A DNA stretch of 64,000 bases from Lachnospiraceae bacterium (GTDB taxonomy: Bacteria; Bacillota; Clostridia; Lachnospirales; Lachnospiraceae), in NCBI GenBank assembly GCA_011960625.1, contig BLMJ01000232.1, positions 1-64,000 of the forward strand, read 5' to 3'. The translations under genes were made by a program, and so were the position numbers. Positions 60,467 through 64,000 of this stretch are shown piece after piece. Within the stretch, counting starts at the first letter, position 1. Each line of letters opens with the position of its first letter. The notes beneath the pieces are model-generated. The model saw only the letters and a list, made by a program, of their open reading frames with translations, had not been told where the DNA came from and did not search any database.

Positions 60467-60491
60467 AACAAGCCGAAGATTATGCTATCAT
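60463..60491 (+). promoter_or_regulatory. Promoter of the rpsF-ssb-rpsR operon
   Basis: TTGAAA (60463-60468), 17 bases, TATCAT (60486-60491), overlapping the end of the DUF951 gene. The leader of about 95 bases before rpsF could hold an S6:S18 autoregulatory structure, which I could not verify by eye. Confidence 0.55.
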
Positions 60492-60594
60492 AATAAACCG
60501 TGATACAATGAATCTGCTAGTCACAGACGGCAGATATCCTTGCTCCCAATAGGAATTGAGGGGCCAAAAGACCAGAAGGAGGTGCAGAGACGAC

Positions 60595-60882
60595 ATGAAC
60601 AAATATGAATTAGCTGTTGTTGTCAGTGCAAAGATCGAGGATGACGAGAGAGCACAGGTAGTCGAGAAGGTGAAAGCGTTAGTAGAGCGCTTCGGCGGCC
60701 AGATCTCTGATGTCGATGAATGGGGTAAGAGAAGATTAGCTTACGAGATTCAAAAGATGAGAGAAGCATACTACTATTTCATCCACTTCGATGCCGAAGC
60801 TGATGTTCCAAGCGAGATTGAACAGAGAATCCGTATTATGGACAACGTTATCAGATACTTATGCGTTAGACAGGAAGCATAG
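60595..60882 (+). CDS. rpsF: Ribosomal protein S6
   Basis: 95 residues, ATG at 60595 with AGAAGGAGGTG ten bases upstream. Family features: MNKYELAVVVSAKIEDDER, GKRRLAYEIQKMREAYYYFIHFDA, and the end IRIMDNVIRYLCVR. It binds 16S rRNA and S18 in the small subunit. Start of the conserved rpsF-ssb-rpsR operon. Confidence 0.97.
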   Translation: MNKYELAVVVSAKIEDDERAQVVEKVKALVERFGGQISDVDEWGKRRLAYEIQKMREAYYYFIHFDAEADVPSEIEQRIRIMDNVIRYLCVRQEA

Positions 60883-60903
60883 GCGGGAAGTAGAGGTAAT
60901 TAT

Positions 60904-61350
60904 ATGAATAAAGTAATTTTGATGGGACGCTTAACAAGAGATCCGGAAGTGAGATATTCTCAGGGAGAAGGCTCATTGGCGATTGCGAGATATACCCTTG
61001 CTGTAGACCGTAGGTTTAAGCGGGACGGAGAGGCAACCGCAGATTTTATCAACTGCGTGGCATTTGGAAAAGCGGCGGAGCATGCCGAGAGATTTTATCG
61101 TCAGGGACTCAAAGTCGTAATCACAGGCAGGATTCAGACAGGAAGCTATACGAATAAGGATGGCGTGAAGGTCTACACGACGGAGGTTGTGGTAGAAGAG
61201 CAGGAGTTTGCAGAGAGTAAGGCTGTGAGTGATGCCAATGCCGGAGGCTACCGTCAAGCTCCCTCACCGGCGCCGGCTCCTGTATCGGATGCAGGCGACG
61301 GCTTCATGAATATTCCGGATGGAATTGATGAAGAATTACCGTTTAATTAG
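60904..61350 (+). CDS. ssb: Single-stranded DNA-binding protein
   Basis: 148 residues, ATG at 60904 with AGAGGTAA upstream. The OB fold (1-105) begins MNKVILMGRLTRDPEVRYS and includes FINCVAFGKAAEHAERFYRQG; the Gly/Pro-rich linker and the acidic tip DEELPFN bind partner proteins. It is in the usual place between rpsF and rpsR. Confidence 0.97.
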   Translation: MNKVILMGRLTRDPEVRYSQGEGSLAIARYTLAVDRRFKRDGEATADFINCVAFGKAAEHAERFYRQGLKVVITGRIQTGSYTNKDGVKVYTTEVVVEEQEFAESKAVSDANAGGYRQAPSPAPAPVSDAGDGFMNIPDGIDEELPFN

Positions 61351-61372
61351 GGAATGAAAGGAGAGTAATATC

Positions 61373-61639
61373 ATGGCTTACGATAAAGGCAATCGTCCGG
61401 AAGGCGGCTTCAAGAGAAGAGGCGGCGGACGCAGAAGAAAGAAAGTATGCGTATTCTGCGGTAAGGAGAATAACGAGATTGATTACAAGGATGTAGCGAA
61501 GTTAAGAAAGTATATCTCTGAGAGAGGAAAGATTCTTCCTAGAAGAATTACAGGTAACTGTGCTAAGCACCAGAGAGCTCTTACTGTAGCGATTAAGAGA
61601 GCGCGTCATATTGCTCTGATGCCGTATGTTCAGGAGTAA
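61373..61639 (+). CDS. rpsR: Ribosomal protein S18
   Basis: 88 residues, ATG at 61373 behind AAAGGAGAG. The core is recognisable: [61 protein letters not shown]. It carries a zinc-type cysteine set (CVFC, C, H), that is, the Zn-containing form. A terminator follows. Confidence 0.97.
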   Translation: MAYDKGNRPEGGFKRRGGGRRRKKVCVFCGKENNEIDYKDVAKLRKYISERGKILPRRITGNCAKHQRALTVAIKRARHIALMPYVQE

Positions 61640-61667
61640 TCGATTTTAGAGTTTGAGATGTGAAGAT

Positions 61668-61711
61668 AAAGGCTGTCGCACCGGCTGATTTGGCTGTGCG
61701 GCGGCCTTTTT
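61668..61711 (+). terminator. Terminator of rpsF-ssb-rpsR
   Basis: AAAGGCTGTCGCAC pairs with GTGCGGCGGCCTTT through wobble pairs, then TT. Confidence 0.85.
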
Positions 61712-61883
61712 GCCGTCCGGAACAAGGAAGTGGGGAGGGTGGCTTGGGACATAATTGTTGATTTTTCTTGTATAATTGTACATTTGTATTTGCTGACCTT
61801 GCTTTCCGCTCTTTTTTTTGGTACATTATGTATAAGGTTACAGAGTTTGAATAGTTAGTTACAGAGGTACGAAAGGATTATTT

Positions 61884-62492
61884 ATGATAGTTAAAGTAAT
61901 CGAAAGTAAGAGGGAGCTTAAAGAAGTTGAGCCGTTCTATGTGGAACAGCTTCTGTGGGGAACAGAAGCTATCCCCAAAACCTACGGATATCTGGGATTT
62001 GTTCTGCAGGAGGGATTTTATTTGAAAATGGTATGTGAGGAGGAAGAGCCTCTCCGTACTTACGAGAATGTGCTGGACCCAGTGTACCGCGACAGTGCAA
62101 TGGAGGCTTTTTTTCAGTTTGAGCCTGAAAAGGGAGGCGGCGGTTCGGCAATTTATTTGAACTTTGAGGTAAATGCCAACGGAGCGCTGTTAGCGGAGTA
62201 TGGCAGCGGACGTGCCGGCCGGACATATTTTTCCAAAGAAGCGTTGGAAGAGTTTGGCTGCAGTGCGGCAGTAGAAAAGGGACGTTGGAGTTTCGAACTG
62301 CATATTCCGCTTTGGATTCTGGACGAGGTCTATGGACCTTTGAATATGGGAAAGGGAAGCAGATTTACATGTAATTTTTATAAAATATCTGAGTCAAAGG
62401 AAATCGAACATTATGCGGCGTGTTTCCCCATTCGTTCAGAGATTCCAAGCTTTCATATGCCGGAATACTTCGGGGAGGCAGTCATTGCCTAA
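61884..62492 (+). CDS. Carbohydrate-binding family 9-like protein
   Basis: 202 residues, ATG at 61884 with GAAAGGA upstream. No signal peptide. The sequence has CBM9/DOMON-like features: VEQLLWGTEAIPKTYGYLGFVLQEGFYLKM, VYRDSAMEAFFQFEPEKGG, YLNFEVNANGALLAEYGSGR, WSFELHIPLWIL, RFTCNFYKISE. It is a beta-sandwich usually tied to sugar binding. Being cytoplasmic and next to nagB and a GH112 phosphorylase, it may take part in intracellular glycan use. No enzyme activity is predicted. Confidence 0.78.
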   Translation: MIVKVIESKRELKEVEPFYVEQLLWGTEAIPKTYGYLGFVLQEGFYLKMVCEEEEPLRTYENVLDPVYRDSAMEAFFQFEPEKGGGGSAIYLNFEVNANGALLAEYGSGRAGRTYFSKEALEEFGCSAAVEKGRWSFELHIPLWILDEVYGPLNMGKGSRFTCNFYKISESKEIEHYAACFPIRSEIPSFHMPEYFGEAVIA

Positions 62493-62582
62493 GCGTAGGC
62501 TCAGTGAATAGGCACAAAGTGTATATTCCCCTCATATTGAGGGTAGATATAAAAGAATTAAGATAATCAGGAGGGTATTTCG

Positions 62583-63314
62583 ATGAGGATTTACAAAGCG
62601 GCAGATTACAAGGAGATGAGCAGGAAGGCGGCGAATGTGATTGCAGCACAGGTGACTATGAAGCCGGACTGTGTTCTGGGCTTGGCCACAGGCTCAACGC
62701 CTATTGGAACTTATGAGCAGTTAGTAGAGAAGAATAAGGCGGGAGATTTGGATTTTTCTGAGGTGAAAACCGTGAATCTGGATGAGTACAAGGGACTGCC
62801 GCGTACCAACGACCAGAGCTACTATTATTTTATGCATGAGCATCTTTTCGACAAGGTGAATATTGACCCAAAGAATACGCATCTGCCGGATGGGACCAAG
62901 GAAGACAGCGTGAAAGAGTGCGGGGCGTATGAAGAAGTGATTCGTTCTCTCGGAGGGGTTGACCTGCAGCTTTTAGGCCTGGGACATAACGGACATATTG
63001 GTTTCAACGAGCCGGCAGAGGCATTTGATAAGGAAACCCACTGTGTAGACCTGCAGGAGAGTACCATTGAGGCGAACAAGAGATTTTTTGCTTCTGCAGA
63101 TGATGTGCCGAGGCAGGCATATACCATGGGTATCGGAACGATTATGCGTGCGAAGAAGATTCTGGTGGTAGTAAGCGGGGAGGACAAGGCTGATATTGTG
63201 GCAAAGGCATTCTTTGGGCCTGTAACGCCGTCTGTTCCGGCATCTATCCTTCAGATGCATAATGACGTTACCCTTGTAGCGGATGCGGCGGCACTTTCTA
63301 AGATTCCGCAGTAA
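62583..63314 (+). CDS. nagB: Glucosamine-6-phosphate deaminase
   Basis: 243 residues, ATG at 62583 with CAGGAGGG eight bases upstream. It converts glucosamine-6-phosphate to fructose-6-phosphate and ammonia. Motifs: LATGSTPIGTYEQL, NLDEYKGLPRTNDQSYYYFM (catalytic Asp/Tyr region), LLGLGHNGHIGFNEP (catalytic His/Glu), and FFGPVTPSVPASILQMH. Full length. It feeds amino sugars into glycolysis, fitting the phosphorylase gene downstream. Confidence 0.96.
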   Translation: MRIYKAADYKEMSRKAANVIAAQVTMKPDCVLGLATGSTPIGTYEQLVEKNKAGDLDFSEVKTVNLDEYKGLPRTNDQSYYYFMHEHLFDKVNIDPKNTHLPDGTKEDSVKECGAYEEVIRSLGGVDLQLLGLGHNGHIGFNEPAEAFDKETHCVDLQESTIEANKRFFASADDVPRQAYTMGIGTIMRAKKILVVVSGEDKADIVAKAFFGPVTPSVPASILQMHNDVTLVADAAALSKIPQ

Positions 63315-63341
63315 TTTGGGAGATAGAGAGGTCGGACTTAT

Positions 63342-64000
63342 ATGAGTGATCATTTGAGAGGTCGGGTTACGATCCCGACAGATGTAGATGTGGTTTCGGA
63401 GACTCTTGAGCTTGTGAAACGTTGGGGAGCAGATGCAATCCGTGACTGTGACGGAACGGAATACCCGCAGGAATTGAGGAATGTAGATGCAAAGGTTTAT
63501 TCAACCTATTATACGACCAGAAAAGATAATGAATGGGCGAAGGCACATCCGGAAGAGATTCAGCAGATGTATATCATGACGCCTTTTTATAATGCGGTGG
63601 AGGATACCCTGCGGATTCATTTGATGAATCATCTGTACCCAGATATGCTTGCCGTTAATTCCAGAGATGATATTAAGAAATGGTGGGAGGTCATTGACCG
63701 TACTACAGGGGAAATCGTGCTTGCGGAAGGAATGTACTGCGGCAGAGAGGGAGAGGTTGCCCCAAATGAAGAGTGGCATTATGAAGAAGAGACCGGGGAC
63801 GTGGTAATCACAGGCGCCAAGGCGTTTCATGATTATACGGTAAGCTTCCTTGCGTATATTATGTGGGACCCAGTGCATATGTATAATGCCGTAACCAATG
63901 ATTGGCAGGGCGTAGAAAAGCAGATTACCTTCGATGTGCGCCAGCCTAAGACAAAGGCATTCTCTATGGAGCGTCTGAAAAAATACATTGCTGACAACCC
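63342..64000 (+). CDS. GH112 phosphorylase (galacto-N-biose/lacto-N-biose type), 5' part
   Basis: Partial; ATG at 63342 with AGAGAGG upstream and open to the right edge (219 codons seen of about 720). N-terminus: RVTIPTDVDVV, RWGADAIRDCDGTEYP (with the acidic D that serves as general acid in this family), KVYSTYYTTRKDNEWA, VHMYNAVTNDW. GH112 enzymes phosphorolyse beta-1,3-galactosyl-N-acetylhexosamines (host mucin and milk glycans) or galactosyl-rhamnose. With nagB upstream, the amino-sugar substrate is more likely. Confidence 0.93.
   Translation, partial: MSDHLRGRVTIPTDVDVVSETLELVKRWGADAIRDCDGTEYPQELRNVDAKVYSTYYTTRKDNEWAKAHPEEIQQMYIMTPFYNAVEDTLRIHLMNHLYPDMLAVNSRDDIKKWWEVIDRTTGEIVLAEGMYCGREGEVAPNEEWHYEEETGDVVITGAKAFHDYTVSFLAYIMWDPVHMYNAVTNDWQGVEKQITFDVRQPKTKAFSMERLKKYIADN

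Noticed and set aside
60467-60594. S6:S18-binding leader motif upstream of rpsF
   Set aside because: A leader of suitable length exists, but I could not fold a convincing match by eye; a covariance search would decide.
1-64000. CRISPR arrays, prophage or IS elements
   Set aside because: No regularly spaced direct repeats, transposase, integrase or phage structural genes were seen; the only tandem repeat is the short coding one at 51426-51470.

Overview
The window looks like chromosomal DNA of a gut Firmicute of the Lachnospiraceae type (Clostridium cluster XIVa). The reasons are a sporulation gene (spmB) behind a sigma-E-like promoter, a proline T-box in front of a short type-2 ProS, strong AGGAGG ribosome sites with frequent UUG/GUG starts, an rpsF-ssb-rpsR operon preceded by DUF951, DUF5685 and DUF6440 genes, a flagellin with GKGFxxxC inserts, and a nagB-GH112 phosphorylase pair for host glycans. 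The species assignment is inference. There is no CRISPR array, prophage, IS element or rRNA; the only RNA gene seen is tRNA-Cys.

Layout. 1-3.4 kb: end of a Ca/Na antiporter, T-box plus proS, spmB. 3.4-8.6 kb: an A/Q-rich membrane protein on the minus strand, then a plus-strand run of a tiny membrane protein, a secreted repeat protein and a JetA-like (Wadjet) protein. 8.6-15 kb: PilZ protein, a beta-propeller lipoprotein with a MacB-like ABC exporter, and an AAA-ATPase/PD-(D/E)XK gene. 15-19.4 kb: jetB-jetC (MukE-like and SMC-like Wadjet subunits) under their own promoter, then a 59-residue DUF6440 gene. 19.5-28.1 kb: OmpR-type two-component system, a 1029-residue cysteine-containing flagellin, and an ABC exporter. 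28.1-35.7 kb: SdpI/SdpR immunity-regulator pair, divergent ABC transporter, an AgrC-like kinase interrupted by one in-frame TGA, a CPBP protease, an AgrA-like LytTR regulator, VanZ. 36-42.4 kb: PucR-type regulator, tRNA-Cys, an acetyltransferase, a LysR regulator divergent from a purine permease-adenine deaminase operon. 42.6-47.8 kb: chemoreceptor, then a MoxR-DUF58-DUF4129 operon. 47.9-51.1 kb: small kinase, membrane protein, cysK, HD protein, exonuclease. 51.2-64 kb: a wall-anchored transglutaminase-like repeat protein, small unknown, flavodoxin, DnaJ-DUF5685-zinc ribbon cluster, cysteine desulfidase, class B sortase, DUF951, rpsF-ssb-rpsR, CBM9-like, nagB and the start of a GH112 phosphorylase.

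How genes work together. The most notable signal is a Wadjet-type (SMC-based anti-plasmid) system split in two: jetA lies at 7.2-8.5 kb behind a surface-protein gene, jetBC at 15.2-19.1 kb, and no JetD nuclease is visible anywhere in the window. A second theme is cell-surface biology: two secreted proteins share the same C-terminal modules, only one has a sorting signal (APKTG), and a class B sortase lies about 5 kb downstream of it. A third is peptide defence and signalling: three ABC exporters, SdpRI, a CPBP protease, and Agr-like kinase and regulator genes, without any recognisable peptide gene.

All family names come from motif recognition by eye and no database search was run. Starts were chosen by ribosome-binding-site spacing and family N-termini.
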